From Dama dama (Eukaryota > Chordata > Mammalia > Artiodactyla > Cervidae), in contig NC_083714.1 of NCBI RefSeq assembly GCF_033118175.1, positions 6,634,001 to 6,698,000 of the forward strand: DNA of 64,000 bases, in the 5' to 3' direction. Below the pieces are notes generated by a model that was not told the origin of the DNA, did no database searches, and was given only the letters and a program-made list of their open reading frames with translations. The stretch's first letter is position 1. Each line of letters starts with the position of its first letter. The translations under genes were made by a program, and so were the position numbers. Shown here in pieces: positions 12,405 through 24,990 of the stretch.

Positions 12405-13010
12405 GAGAAGGCAAAAGTTGAAACCACCCTTAAATGAGTCAAGACGCAAGAATTGGAACCAGACATGGAACAATTAATCAGTTCATAACTGGGAAACGAG
12501 AGTGACAAACCCGTTCATAACTCTGCTTATGCGAAACATATGCAGAGTGTACTGTCAAAATACCAGATGAATGAATCACAAGATGTCATCAAGGTTGTTG
12601 GGAGAAACATCAATATCTGAGGTTTCAGATATACAGATGGTAAGACAGAAAAAAAAAAATAAAGAAAGTGAAAAGGAAATAAAGCGCATCTTGATGAGGG
12701 TGAATGAGAAGAGTGAAAAATCTTGCTGAAAACTCAACAATCATAAAAACAAAGACCAGGGCATCTGGTCCCATCACTACTCAGCAAATCGAAGGGGTAA
12801 ATATATGGAAATAACAACAAGCTTAATTTTCTCTGGCTCCAAAATCACTAAGAATGGTGACTGTGGTCATCAAATTAAATGTCACTTGCTTCTTGATGTA
12901 AAATCTAAGAGAAACCTAGACATTGCATTAACAAGAAGACACATCACCTTACTAAATTTTCATTAAATAAGAAAAGTCAATTATGATAATAGTAGAGGCT
13001 ATGGGACGTT
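12405..13010 (+). mobile_element. BovB LINE fragment, RT C-terminal region
   Basis: The order of BovB motifs is kept: the cagacatggaacaatt region, a degraded RT region near 12610, then gcatctggtccca near 12760 and the 'aaatcactaagaatggtgac' region. Frame is lost. The counterpart is 22850-23395. Confidence 0.75.
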
Positions 13011-13104
13011 GTTGAATAATGTGTATAGCTTTTGATTGGTTATTACATCTCTTTATTGCTAATTCAGTAAGTACTTAAAATACATCATTTGGCAGGCACT
13101 AAGT

Positions 13105-13245
13105 CTTAAAGATCCCCTGGAGAAGGAAGTGGCAACCCACTCCAGTATTCTCACCTGGAAAATCCCATGGACAGAAGAGCATGGTGGGCTACAGTCGATG
13201 GGGTCAGAAAGAGTCGGACATGACTGAGCGACTGTACTTTTTTCT
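13105..13245 (+). mobile_element. Bov-tA SINE
   Basis: tRNA-derived ruminant SINE: the gatcccctggagaaggaag motif, tccagtattct, then aagagtcggacatgactgag and a T/A-rich end. Confidence 0.88.
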
Positions 13246-13249
13246 TTCA

Positions 13250-14470
13250 AGTCTTAGCTGATGTGCAAGATACATAAGGAAACTTGGGTAGACACGAAAC
13301 ATATAGAAGAATTTGATATCTGTGGTTAACCTGGTAGGTAGGCAAACAGGTTCTTTCCAATCCCAAGTGAGAGTTTAGGAAAAGTTGTGAAATGTGGCTT
13401 AGCATGACTGAAAATATTTTGCTTGATTGTAGCTTTAGATGTTCAGTGAAACAGATAGATAAGCTACTAAGGGAAACAGATGCCATGTCTTCCATGAACT
13501 GGTTAACCATGCTGAGTTGCTGCTTTTGCCACAAAGATTCAAGTCTGTCTTTCTGGAACAGGAAAGCAACATCAAAATATACATTAGGAAAAATAGGGTG
13601 GTGTCTTGGTGGGATGAAATAAAGGTATGATACAAGGAGAGCAGAGCAAAAATGACCCTTTATAAAACCACCTGTAAAATACCTATCATTTGCTGACTGT
13701 GGTGCAATCTTTGACTATGTCATGTTATTGTTGGTATTCCAGTGACGGTATGATGGTGATCATGGTTACTGAGTAGGCTACATCTATATTTTCAAGTATG
13801 AAACAAATTTTTGTTTAATGAAGACAACCTACTGTCTAACCTCTTAGCTTTCTTTCCGATAACTGACATAATATAATAAAACTGAGAAAGCACTAAACTA
13901 CACATTCTTCATTTGCTTTTTCTAAGTTTGATTTGTATCTGTTCCTTCTCCCATACTATCTTAACTTAGACACCCAGTCAATTCAGCCTGGATGATTTCA
14001 AAAGTCACTTTATTTACATTTCTCTTTTCACTTTGTTCTCATTTTCTATTTTTTCAAATAATTCATTAGGTGTAATTTACATAGGATGCATATTGAATGT
14101 TTCCTCGAACAGAAGAATTTATATTAAAGCACAGTAAAATAGCCAGGTACTGAAATAAAGACTCATTTTACTCTTAATTATTTCAAAATAGAAATTGACA
14201 CTATGAAAATGAACATGTAACTTTATTCTTCAAATAAGAGAATTGTAGGAATTTGTTGATATCTCCCAACAATAATTCTAATCTTCATTATCGTGCATAA
14301 TCTGACACCTATTTGGTAGCTCAGTTTTATTAGGATGATTTTCAAATAATGAAGGTGGTTGATGAGTTGACCTTGAAAGAGAGGCAGCAGATGTTATCAG
14401 GGATCTTTGGCACTGGGAAACATGAATTGCCTGCGTGTTGTAGTTTAGGAAAAGGACCGTCATGGGCTGA
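13250..14470. other. No gene recognised; AT-rich unique sequence
   Basis: Only short chance frames. No splice-site-bounded coding segments and no repeat I can name with confidence. Confidence 0.5.
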
Positions 14471-14473
14471 CAT

Positions 14474-14762
14474 GCTGCTGCTGCTGCTGCTGCTGCTAAG
14501 TCGCTTCAGTGGTGTCTGACTCTGTGCGACCCCATAGACGGCAGCCCATCAGGCTCCCCCATCCCTGGGATTCTCCAGGCAAGAACACTGGAGTGGGCTG
14601 CCATTTCCTTCTCCAATGCAGGAAAGTGAAAAGTGAAAGTGAAGTCGCTCAGTCGTGTCCGACTCTTCGCGACCCCATGGATTGCAGCCCACCAGGCTCC
14701 TCTGCCCATGGGATTTTCCAGGCAAGAGTACTGGAGTGGGTTGCCATTGCCTTCTCCATGGG
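14474..14762 (-). mobile_element. Bov-A2 type SINE dimer, minus strand
   Basis: Two tandem BovA units on the minus strand, each with the cgaccccat and ttttccaggcaagagtactg motifs (reverse sense of Bov-A2). A (CTG)n run at 14473-14497 forms the left edge. The units are linked by gaaagtgaaaagtgaaagtg. Confidence 0.88.
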
Positions 14763-14944
14763 CTGACATATTACCGTACAAACCTGGAAAGGTAGAAGTC
14801 TCTACCCTCAGTCCAAAGTAACTGTTCTGCAATGGAGATAAGATGTGGTACTGAGAAACAGAAGCAGACATAGCTGCAAAATTCTCATTCGGGCCATTTG
14901 ATTTAGTGGAGCTGCTATGTGAAATCCCATGAAAAATGCTCAAC

Positions 14945-15085
14945 CTAGAGTGTGGGATGGGGAGGGAGATGGGAGGGAGTTTCAAAAGGGAGGAAATACA
15001 TGTATATCTATGGCTGATTCATTTTGAGGTCTGACAGAATACAGCAAAATCCTGTAGAGCAATTACCCTTCAATTAAAAACAACG
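14945..15085 (+). mobile_element. Old L1 3'UTR remnant
   Basis: It keeps the L1 3'UTR order: gggatggggagggagatggg, acatgtatatctatggctga, then ttacccttcaatt and an A-rich end. It is strongly diverged. Confidence 0.65.
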
Positions 15086-15709
15086 ACGACAGCAGCACCA
15101 GGTTGATGTATCACAATATGCTTCTGCGGTCTAACTGATATTGATGATGGAGAAGAGAAAACATTTTGAGTTGGAGCACTTGTATCAGCAACTGTCTGGA
15201 TGGTAGCAGGCTTTCATAGGAATGGCATACTTAAACTTGGGCAGGCAGAAAATACATTCTCCCCTCTAGTCTCAGGATGAAGGTCAGAGTTATGATCATC
15301 CACATTACCCCTTGCTTAACATGCTTCTTACAATCTAGGACTAATGAAGATACTGTAGAGAAATTTTTATTCTCAACTCTTCTTTTCATTCTTACCAAAT
15401 TTGGGGATAACCTCATACAAAATTTGGATTATGATAGAGCTGCAGCTGAAACCAAAGGAGAAAATTGTTTAGTAACTTTTTAAACCCAGGTAAATCAGAA
15501 AAGCAAAGCTAAACTATAAAAATTGATTCCTTTAATCATACAAAGTTAATAGCATCAAATAATCCCCCTCCATTCGTAGTTTTAAAAACTTACATAATAG
15601 TAGCAACTATGCTCCTCAAGTAAAGTATGCTATAAATCTACAGTAAATACCACTTTAAATGGCTTCAGGACTTGTATCTTGTTCCAACTTTTTTGTTTTT
15701 GTTTTTTGT
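15086..15709. other. No gene recognised
   Basis: AT-rich unique sequence between an old L1 tail and the second duplicated block. No supported feature. Confidence 0.5.
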
Positions 15710-16429
15710 CAAAATATAATTTACAGCATCTTTATTAAACTGGCCAAACAATTGGCACTCCCAAGAGAGTAAATGAACTATTTGGGCAACCTAAGATTTG
15801 TTAATAACTTTCTGGCTGAATAATTTAGGTCCTCTTGCTGAAAGGCTATGCCATAATCTGGCTCATCTTCTGCTATTCTTTCTGTAACAAGAGATGGGTT
15901 TCATACATCTGATGAGACCTTGAGCCCATAAAATTGCAACTGTCAGGTGCTTAAAGATATTGTTGTAAGAAAGCAGCTGCTATTCTTACATTGGATAAAA
16001 TTTTAAAAATTCAAGTTCCAGTAACATAGGAACATATCTGAATAATATTCCCAGTGGTCAACTAGTTGCTTTTGGGATAAGAGCTACCCCACCTCTAAAA
16101 AATATATTTCGCTTTAATGGGTAAAACAGATGCAGAGTGCACAGTGCATAGGCCATAATCAGGCTATTCTGGATAGCCTAACTTTGCAATTAAATGATGT
16201 ATAAATCAGAATCTCTTCTCCATATCTCAGTAGGTAAAATTTCCCTTCATCACTAACTTTTTGTTCTAAATATTACAATAGAAAGCATTGATGAACCAAA
16301 AACTTCTGTCCCTTCATGCCATGGTGGTTCAGCTGCCTGCCCCCTCTCCATATCACATCTTCTTGGTATTGTCATCCTTTGTATTTGCCTAGTTTCCATA
16401 TTAGGGAAAAACCAGCTAGATACCTTGAA

Positions 16430-17365
16430 CAGGCTCAAGACATTATGTTAATGTGGAAATATCTTATAGGCTGGGTATTTTATCAACACGTCACCCAGCT
16501 GTCACAGAAGCATAGGGCATATGCTTCCAGCAGGAAAATTAAAGCTATCAGTATTACATATAATGAGCAGCCAGACTCTTAGAAAACACTTAGAGAATAA
16601 TTTCTTACTCTAAACACTGAGGGAAAACAAAGTTACAAGAAAACAATAATTGCCACTGTTTAGAGGGAAACATTTGCTAAGCAATACATTTGAATACTCA
16701 GTATTACAAAACGTAAGATAATGGCATCTGTTCCCACCAGTTCAAGGCAAATAGAAGGGGAACATGCAGAAAGAATGACAGATTTCATTTTTTGTGGCTC
16801 TAAATTCATTGCAGATGGTGAAGGCAGCCTTAAAATTACAAGATGATTGCTTCCTGGCAGAGAACCTATGACAAATTTAGAAAGTGTTTTAAAAAACGAA
16901 GACATGACTTGGCCAATAGAGGCCTATAAGAGTCACATCTTTGGTCTTTCCAGTAGACATGTACGGATGTGAGAACACCAAAGAATTGATGATTTTGAAC
17001 TGCTCTGCTGGGGAGGACTTGTGAGAGTCCCTTGGACTGCAGGAATATCAAACCAGTGAATTCTAAAGGAAACCAACACTGAAGATTCATTGAAAGGACT
17101 GATGCTGAAAATAAAGCTCCAAAACTTTGTCCATCTGAGGCAAAGAGCTGACTCATTAGAAAAGACCATGATCTTTAGGAAATGTTGAAAGCAGGAGGAG
17201 CAGTGAGTGAGAGAGGTTGAAAAGTTTGGATAGCATCAGCGATTCTAAGGATATGATCTCAGGGAGAATATGGGAGACAGTGAGGGTCAGAGAGGCCTGA
17301 TGTGCTACAGTCCAAGCAGGCACAAAGAGTCAAACATGGCTTAGTGGCTGAAGAGCAACAACATT
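16430..17365 (+). mobile_element. BovB LINE 3' part (copy B)
   Basis: Paralogous to 2960-3905 with the same 5' and 3' limits. Coding frame is destroyed. It ends just before the shared L1 5'UTR start near 17385. Confidence 0.78.
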
Positions 17366-19152
17366 TCAGTTAATAAAATGGGTCTTGTAGGTTGATGGTT
17401 GGTCTCAAGAAGTCAGAGGAATAGGAGGTAAAGACTACTCTCTCCCCCACAAATTCATCTAAGGATCGACTGCACATGGAAGAACTTCCGGAAAATAAAT
17501 TGTGAACACTGTTGACCGGCCCTAGATACCCAGAAAGTCAAACAATTCTCTTCAAAAGGAGGTAGGACAAAATAAAAGAGACATAAAGAGAGATAAAGTG
17601 TTTAGGGGCTGAGACCCGTCTTGAAGAGGAAGTTGTAAAGGAGGAGAAGACTGCAGACAATAGTAAACCCTCTCAGATCAGTGACAGTGGAGAACTCTCG
17701 GGTCACACAGAGCAACATAACCAGAGGAAAGAAAAACAAAAACACGTGTCCCTAACTGCAATTACCAGCAGAGAAGAAGCTCAGATGCTCCTGTCCACCA
17801 TCATTGAGGTGGGCCTGGGAGGGTTTCCTGGGCTGTATCATCTGCCCTATGGTAAGGATCCCAGCTTTAATGCCCTGAGAACAATCTGACAGAGCTAAGG
17901 TTATGTAGCAACCTAAACTATGGGAATACCAAAGACAAAAATGCAAAAAAAAAGGACCTTTCTTGAGAGAAGTCTCTAAGGTCACATAGTGAAAACTGGC
18001 ACACTCACAGAACAAAAGATTGTACATTACAAAATATCAAAGGTGTGCAAGCTAGCTGCCATTTATGGCCCTTTCCTCCATGAAGGCAGAGAGGAATGTT
18101 TGCATCAGCCAGAGGTAGAAGGCAAGAAGCTGCTGTTATATCAGCCCCAGAGACGACATCTCCCACCAAGCTCTGAGCAGGCTGCCAGTTGTTAATCATG
18201 TCTTTCTGGGTTCTTGCACAGTTCACATAGGCCAGGAGGGTCAAAGCCTGAGTCCAGTGCCCCTCTGGAGACACACGGCACTTTTGCAAATTGCCCTTCT
18301 AGCAAAGACAACAAACCGAGTGGCTGGGACCCGCCAGGTACATAAGATCCACGGCCTATCTGGGACAGTGTCTTGCCTGCCACCCAGTCACCTGAGCAGC
18401 TTGGACCTAGGAAGGGACCAAAGCGCACAGCCGATTGTGGTCAGTGCCCTTGCAGAACACCCAAGAGCCTGAGTGGTTTAGACTTGGGAAGTACACGAAA
18501 CACAGGGCCCATTTTGGACAGTGCCCTCACAGATCAGCCAGGAACCTGAGCCGGGTAGACCAAGAAAATACATGTCACCTAAGTCAGTGGCAAGCCCACT
18601 GTGGTCCATCCACCTCAAGCACCCCCACATATCCCAGTGGTATTGGTTTTCAGTGTTTCCCCCCTCACCACTGCACCACTGAGCAAGTGAGGTCAAATAA
18701 GGGCCTACTGTCCCCTCGTGTTATGGTGCAAACTAGTCAGGTGTAAACTAGTCATGGAAGAGAATTGCAAACTGAGGAATTAAAAATAAGCAAAGAAGTG
18801 TGAACTGGCCCAGAAGGGACAGGTGCAACAAATTGAAACTCTGAAGTTAATGCAGAAACTGCAATTCAGGGACAACAATAGCCTTTGATAACAAGTAGAA
18901 GCAGGAAAAAGAGACTATCTGATACTGATCTGACACCACTAAGCTCACAGCAACTCTAGAGAAATTGCTAGATTATTCTTTATTATGTTCATGTTTTCTA
19001 AAAACATTTTAAACATTTTTGTTCCTTATCATTCCATTTACTTTCATTGCTATATACTACATTATAAGTTTGAGAATCATTTTGGCTTCTATCTTTTTTC
19101 CAGTAATTATAGTAGTTTAAATTCTATTCTAGGTTCTTAATCTTTGCTTTTT

Positions 19153-20820
19153 GAAACTTTTTTTTTATATTGATCTCTTTTTATTTATTTATTTTTCTTT
19201 TTTTTTTCTATTAGTTGGAGGCTAATTACTTCACAAAATTTCAGTGGGTTTTGTCATACATTGATATGAATCAGCCATAACACCTTATCTTTGACAAAGG
19301 AGGCAAGGATATACAATGGAAAAAAGACAACCTCTTTAACAAGTGGTGCTGGGAAAACTGGTCAACCACTTGTAAAAGAATGAAACTAGAACACTTTCTA
19401 ACACCATACACAAAAATAAACTCAAAATGGATTAAAGATCTAAATGTAAGACCAGAAACTATAAAACTCCTAGAGGAGAACATAGGCAAAACACTCTCCG
19501 ACATAAATCACAGCAAGATCCTCTATGACCCACCCCCCAGAATATTGGAAATAAAAGCAAAACTAAACAAATGGGACCTAATGAAACTTAAAAACTTTTG
19601 CACTACAAAGGAAACTATAAGTAAGGTGAAAAGACAGCCCTCAGATTGGGAGAAAATAATAGCAAATGAAGCAACAGACAAAGGATTAATCTCAAAAATA
19701 TACAAGCAACTCCTGCAGCTCAATTCCAGAAAAATAAATGACCCAATCAAAAAATGGGCCAAAGAACTAAACAGACATTTCTCCAAAGAAGACATACAGA
19801 TGGCTAACAAACACATGAAAAGATGCTCAACATCACTCATTATCAGAGAAATGCAAATCAAAACTGCAATGAGGTACCATTACACGCCAGTCAGGATGGC
19901 TGCTATCCAAAAGTCTACAAGCAATAAATGCTGGAGAGGGTGTGGAGAAAAGGGAACCCTCTTACACTGTTGGTGGGAATGCAAACTAGTACAGCCGCTA
20001 TGGAAAACAGTGTGGAGATTTCTTAAAAAACTGGAACTAGAACTGCCATATGACCCAGCAATCCCACTTCTGGGCATACACACTGAGGAAACCAGATCTG
20101 AAAGAGACACGTGCACCCCAATGTTCATCGCAGCACTGTTTATAATAGCCAGGACATGGAAGCAACCTAGATGCCCATCAGCAGATGAATGGATAAGGAA
20201 GCTGTGGTACATATACACCATGGAATATTACTCAGCCGTTAAAAAGAATTCATTTGAATCAGTCCTAATGAGATGGATGAAACTGGAGCCCCTTATACAG
20301 AGTGAAGTAAGCCAGAAAGATAAAGAACATTACAGCATACTAACACATATGTGTGGAATTTAGAAAGATGGTAACGATGACCCTATATGCAAAACAGAAA
20401 AAGAGACACAGAAATACAGAACAGACTTTTGAACTCTGTGGGAGAAGGTGAGGGTGGGATGTTCTGAAAGAACAGCATGTATATTATCTATGGTGAAACA
20501 GATCACCAGCCCAGGTGGGATGCATGAGACAAGTGCTCGGGCCTGGTGCACTGGGAAGACCCAGAGGAATCGGGTGGAGAGGGAGGTGGGAAGGGGGGAT
20601 CGGGACGGGGAATACGTGTAAATCTATGGCTGATTCATATCAATGTATGACAAAACCCACTGAAATGTTGTGAAGCAATTAGCCTCCAACTAAAAAAAAA
20701 AAAAAAAAAAATGAATCAGCCATAGATTTACACGTATTCCCCATCCCGATCCCCCCTCCCACCTCCCTCTCCACCCGATTCCTCTGGGTCTTCCCAGTGC
20801 ACCAGGCCCGAAACTTTTTT
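19153..20820 (-). mobile_element. Outer L1 (minus), split by a second L1
   Basis: A short minus-strand L1 tail: poly(T) and 3'UTR at 19165-19279, continued at 20711-20809. Its own target-site duplication reads gaaactttttt at 19153-19163 and 20810-20820. Removing 19280-20710 and one copy of the inner duplication restores one uninterrupted L1 3'UTR. Confidence 0.88.
19280..20710 (+). mobile_element. Inner L1 inserted into an L1
   Basis: ORF2 C-terminal region with an open frame through stop 20361-20363 (327 codons from 19380), then 3'UTR and a pure A tail of about 19 bases. Flanked by identical 14-bp duplications atgaatcagccata at 19266-19279 and 20711-20724, which are themselves L1 3'UTR sequence. 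Open frame and clean tail suggest a recent event. Confidence 0.94.
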
Positions 20821-22419
20821 ATCACTGTTTTTTCCTTTGGGAATTCTATCTTTAGGAACTATTTTCACTTATGGATTTAATTCCTGAATTAACTGTGCCC
20901 TCTCTTTTGACTCTCCCTTTACTCCTCCTAGAAACCTCTGTCTCTCTCCTCACTTTTCTTTGCTCTGTATAACTCTGTGAATCCCTTTGGCTATTTCGGG
21001 CTGTGGAGAATTGCTTCTCCACTAACCTTGGGTTTTGTCTTCTATTCTGTGGGTGCAGAATTCTTGATGCTACTGTCAGGGGCCATGAGGTCAATTCCAG
21101 ATCTTTAGATCACTGTTGAACTCCTGACATCAGTGAACATTAAAAGAGAAACACATCCAAAAGTTTCCATGCCTAAATGGAAATCAAGCCCCTAGCTGAA
21201 GCCAGCAATTTCAGTGCAAGGCAACCCACACCTATTCTCCAGCAAAGCAGGAACTCAAAAATGAATATTAAAAAGGCGCTGCCCAAAGCCATACCAAACC
21301 CACAGACACCACAAAGTGCATTACAGGACAATTCATTGCACTTCATAGAGAAGTGATCCAGCTCCACCCAACAGAGCACAAGCACAAGATACCCCAAGAA
21401 TTAAACCTTGACTGCTTACCGGTCCAGTGCCACACACAAAGATCAGGTTCCACAGCTGATGGATCCATAACCCTCCAGCCTCCAGAAAGCAGACCCAGAC
21501 CACAGCAATCTAAACAAAATGAAAAGGGAGAGAAATATGCATCTGGTAAAGGTACATGAAAAAAACAATCCACCAAAACAAACAATAGAAGAGGAGATGG
21601 AAAGTCTTCCTGAAAAAGAATTCAGAATAATGATAGTAAAGATGATCAAAATCTTGAAAGCTAAGTGGAGTTGCCAATAAATACACTGGAGGCCCAGACT
21701 GAGAAGAAATAAACACGTTTACCATGGATCTAGAAGAAATAAAGAAGAGTAAAGCAGTTATACTCAATGAAATAACTGAGATTAACAACACTCTGGAAGG
21801 AACCAACAGTAGAATTACTGAGACAGAGAAAGAACTGTGGTGGAGGTGGAAAAGAGGAAATAAATGAAACACAGTGGGATGTGCCAAAAAAAAAAAAAGG
21901 AAAAAAGTTAGGAAAAGCTCTGAGAATTCTGGGACAATATTAAATGCCCCACCATGAGAATCATAGGTGTCCAAACGGAGAAGATAAAAACAGAAAAAAA
22001 GTGAGGGGGGCATGAGAAAACTTTTGAAGACATAAAAGTTGAGAACCTCCATTAAATGGGGAAGGAAATAGTTCCCTGAATCCCAACATACCAGAGAGTC
22101 CCAAACAGGACGAACCCAAAGTGAAACACTTTAAAACACATTTTAATCAAACACTGAAAATTTAAGCACAAAAAGCAAACATTAAGTGCAGCAAGAGGAA
22201 AGACATAAATAACATACAGTTGGATCCCCATAAGGATTAGCAGCTGGTATTTCAATAGAAACTCTTCAGGCCAGTAGAGGATGGTAGCACATTCACAAAA
22301 TGATGAATGAGCCAAACCTAAAACCAACAAGGATCTCATTCAGATGTGAAGGAGAAATCAAATGGTTTAAGTAAAAACTGTGAGCATTCGTTAACATGAA
22401 ACTGCTAAACTGTTAATGA

Positions 22420-23395
22420 CGCTGTTAAACTGGGGCACTGAGTTCCTATGTCATCATATTTGGAAAACTCATCAGTGGCTATGAAATTGGAAAAGGTCAG
22501 TTTTCATTGCAACACCAAAGGAGGGTAATGCCAAAGGACGTACAAACAAGCACGCACTTTGGCTCCTTTCACATGCTAGCTAGGTAATACTCAAAATTCT
22601 TCAGCAGTACATAAACCAAGAATTTCCAGATGTTTCTAGACTTGGAAACAACAGAGGAACCAGAGAACAATTTGGAAACATTCATTGGATCCTAGAGAAA
22701 ACAAGGGAATTCCAGGGAAGCATTTACTTTTGCTTCAGTGACTCCACTAGAGACATTGGCTGTGTGTATCACAGTAAACTGTGGACAGTTTGAAAGAGAC
22801 AGGAGTAACAGACCTTCTTACCTGTCACCTGAGAAATGTGTATGCAGGTCAAGATGCAAGAGTTGGAACAGGACATGGAACAATTGACCAGTTCAAAACT
22901 GGGAAAGGAGAGTGACAAGACGGCACATTATCACTCTGTTTATGTGAAATATATGCAGAGTATACTATTCAAAATGCCACGTTGGATGTAATAAGCTGGA
23001 ATCAAGGTTTCTGTGAGAAACTTCAACAACCTTAGATATGCAGATGGTAAAACTGTAAAAAGAGAAAGTGAAGAGGAACTAAAGAGTGTCTTGATGAGGA
23101 TGAATGAGGAGAGTGAAAAACCTTGCTGAGAACTCAACATTCAAAAAACCAAGACCAGGGCATCTGGTCCCATCACTACTTGACAAATAGAAGGGGAAAG
23201 CATGGAATCAGTGACAGACTTAATTTTCTTGGGCTCAAAAATTACTGCAAATGGTGACTGCAGTCATCATATTAACAGACACTTGCTTCTTGGAGGAAAA
23301 ACTATGACAAACCTAGACCTTGTATTGAAAAGAAGAGACATCAGCTTATTAATAAAAAGGTCCCCTCAGTCACAAACCTCTGTGGTTTATCCAGT
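22420..23395 (+). mobile_element. BovB LINE fragment, RT region
   Basis: Carries BovB RT-domain landmarks in order: ggaaaaggtcagttttcatt (22490), tcacatgctagc (22569), gacatggaacaattg (22874), gcatctggtccca (23160) and the segment coding SDLIFLGSKITANGDCS-like residues (23210-23260). Not coding overall. Confidence 0.82.
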
Positions 23396-23402
23396 AGTCA
23401 TG

Positions 23403-23795
23403 TGTCAGTTTAGTTCAGTCTCTCGGTCGTGTTCGACTCTTTGCAACCCCATGAACCCAGCACGCCAGGCCTCCCTGTCCATCACCAACTCCCAGAGTTC
23501 ACCCAAACCCATGTCCATTGAGTTGGTGATGTCATCCAACCATCTCATTCTCTGCTGTCCACTTCTCTTCCTGCCCTCAATCTTTCCCAGCATCAGGGTC
23601 TTTTCAATGAGTCAGCTCTTCACATCGGGTGGCCAAAGTATTGGTGTTTCAGCTTCAACATCAGTCCTTCCAATGAACATCTAGGACTGATCCCCTTTAG
23701 GATGGACTGGTTGGATCTCTGTTCAGTCCAAGGGACTCTCAAGAGTCTTCTCCAACACCACGGTTCAAAAGCATCAATTCTCCGGTGCTCAGTTT
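23403..23795 (-). mobile_element. BovB-derived 3' end, minus strand
   Basis: The minus strand encodes the common BovB C-terminal stretch (RRKRSGQQRMRWLDDITNSM-like near 23540) and ends with the 3' tail at the left. At the right it abuts a T-run at about 23795-23812. Confidence 0.85.
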
Positions 23796-23814
23796 TGTTT
23801 TTTTTTTTTTTTTC

Positions 23815-24944
23815 TTGTTTTCATTTTATTCTTGCATTAAATGGTTATTCTCTTAGACCTATTATCATCAATTTTAATACAAATTGAATAACAGCCATAA
23901 AACATGAAAAATAACATACTTATATAAGGCTTTTGTGTATTTTTATTTTATAAACTTCTAGTGTGTCATCCAGTACAAATTTTGGCAGACTCATATAAAG
24001 TAGTACAGTTCTGTGATTCTTTTTCAGACTCTTATAAACATTGGGCCACATTTTGTCTTGTTCTATATCTGCTCAAAGCTTATAACAATTTTACCAAAAT
24101 TCCTGCTGTATAAGGACTGCTCTAACTGCTTTCCTTATAGTCCAACTTTAATATCAATACATGACCATTGGAAAAACCAATAGCCTTGACTAGACGGACC
24201 TTTGTTGACAAAGTAATATCTCTGCTTTTTAATATGCTGTCTGACTCTAGGTGAGTGATCACACCATCGTGATTATCTGGGTCATGAAGATCTTTTTTTG
24301 GACAGTTCTTCTGTATATTCTTGCCACCTCTTCTTAATATCTTCTGTCTGGAGCTTCCTCATGGTGGGGTTCAAGGCTTCCCTTTTCTGGCTAGAGTCTC
24401 TCAGAACTGGCACTGACTCTTCTCATTGCTCCCACCTGGGTGACCCTGGTCCCTCTCTGCCCGCTGTGACAGCCTTACTTTGGTCTCAGGATTGAGGTGT
24501 TGGCTACTGTGTTTCACAACATGGAGCTTTCACGTGCACTTCAGATTCATAATTGATGGCAGTTTTGTGGCTAGTTACTTTAAGACTATGAATATCCTGT
24601 TTATCATCAAATTTTTAATTAATTAGTATCGTTGTTTCTTTGGATGTTCAGGTTGTCTTTGCTTTGGGAGCTTCAGGCTGGCAGCCATGTGCTTTTTCAC
24701 CTGTCTCTATTCTTTTTTGAGGGATTCCTTGCTTTCTGGTGGAACAAGCTTTTCCAAGCTCATTTTGTCCTTACCTTGGCCCTGGAGTCAGCCTTTAATG
24801 ACACTTATAAACCAGTACATGGGCAGGAGTGCTGCTGCTTCTGGCCTTTTCCAAGGACAGTTAGGGAATGTATGTATTGGAGAGAGAGACACACACACAG
24901 GGTTAGGAATGTATGTTTGTGACAGAGTTAGGAATGTATGTTTG

Positions 24945-24945
<1 letters not shown>
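23815..24945. other. No gene; BovB minus fragment at about 24240-24350
   Basis: 24240-24350 resembles an internal BovB stretch in reverse (gtcatgaagatcttttt, ttcttgccacctcttctt). The part at 24600-24930 looks like an ancient L1 3' region (caagctcattttgtccttac), which I cannot place precisely. No coding segment is supported. Confidence 0.45.

Positions 24946-24947
<2 letters not shown>

Positions 24948-24988
<41 letters not shown>
24948..24988. repeat. (CA)n microsatellite
   Basis: About 20 uninterrupted CA units, preceded by two copies of a short agttaggaatgtatgtttgt motif. Probably polymorphic. Confidence 0.96.

Positions 24989-24989
<1 letters not shown>

Positions 24990-24990
<1 letters not shown>

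Larger units (their letters stand above)
2280..13020 (+). repeat. Duplicated composite block, copy A
   Basis: This block matches 15710-23395 in the same orientation and order: unique AT-rich sequence (2280-2960 against 15710-16430), a BovB 3' end, an L1 5'UTR plus ORF1, then a BovB RT-region fragment. The shared unique flank makes a duplication more likely than two independent insertions. Copy A has extra insertions at 4000-6690, 7163-7776, 8885-9640 and 11009-12318. Near 12405 it lacks about 0.8 kb that copy B keeps (about 22070-22850). Ends are approximate. Confidence 0.75.
17385..22340 (+). mobile_element. L1 5'UTR and ORF1 remnant (copy B), interrupted
   Basis: 5'UTR signatures: aggaggtaggacaaaataaa near 17559 and repeated 'gggacagtgcc/cctgggaag' units at 18250-18560. 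ORF1 start and coiled-coil coding are at about 21520-21840, with ORF1 C-terminal sequence to 22340. Stops and frameshifts are present. The nested L1s at 19153-20820 split it. Confidence 0.75.
15710..23395 (+). repeat. Duplicated composite block, copy B
   Basis: Counterpart of 2280-13020. It lacks the PHF1 copy and the three L1 tails of copy A, so it supplies empty sites for them. It carries its own nested L1 insertion at 19153-20820. It keeps L1 ORF1 C-terminal and BovB sequence (22070-22850) that is deleted in copy A. Confidence 0.75.

Noticed and set aside
19380..20363. 327-codon ORF as a host gene
   Set aside because: It is the C-terminus of L1 ORF2 between target-site duplications.
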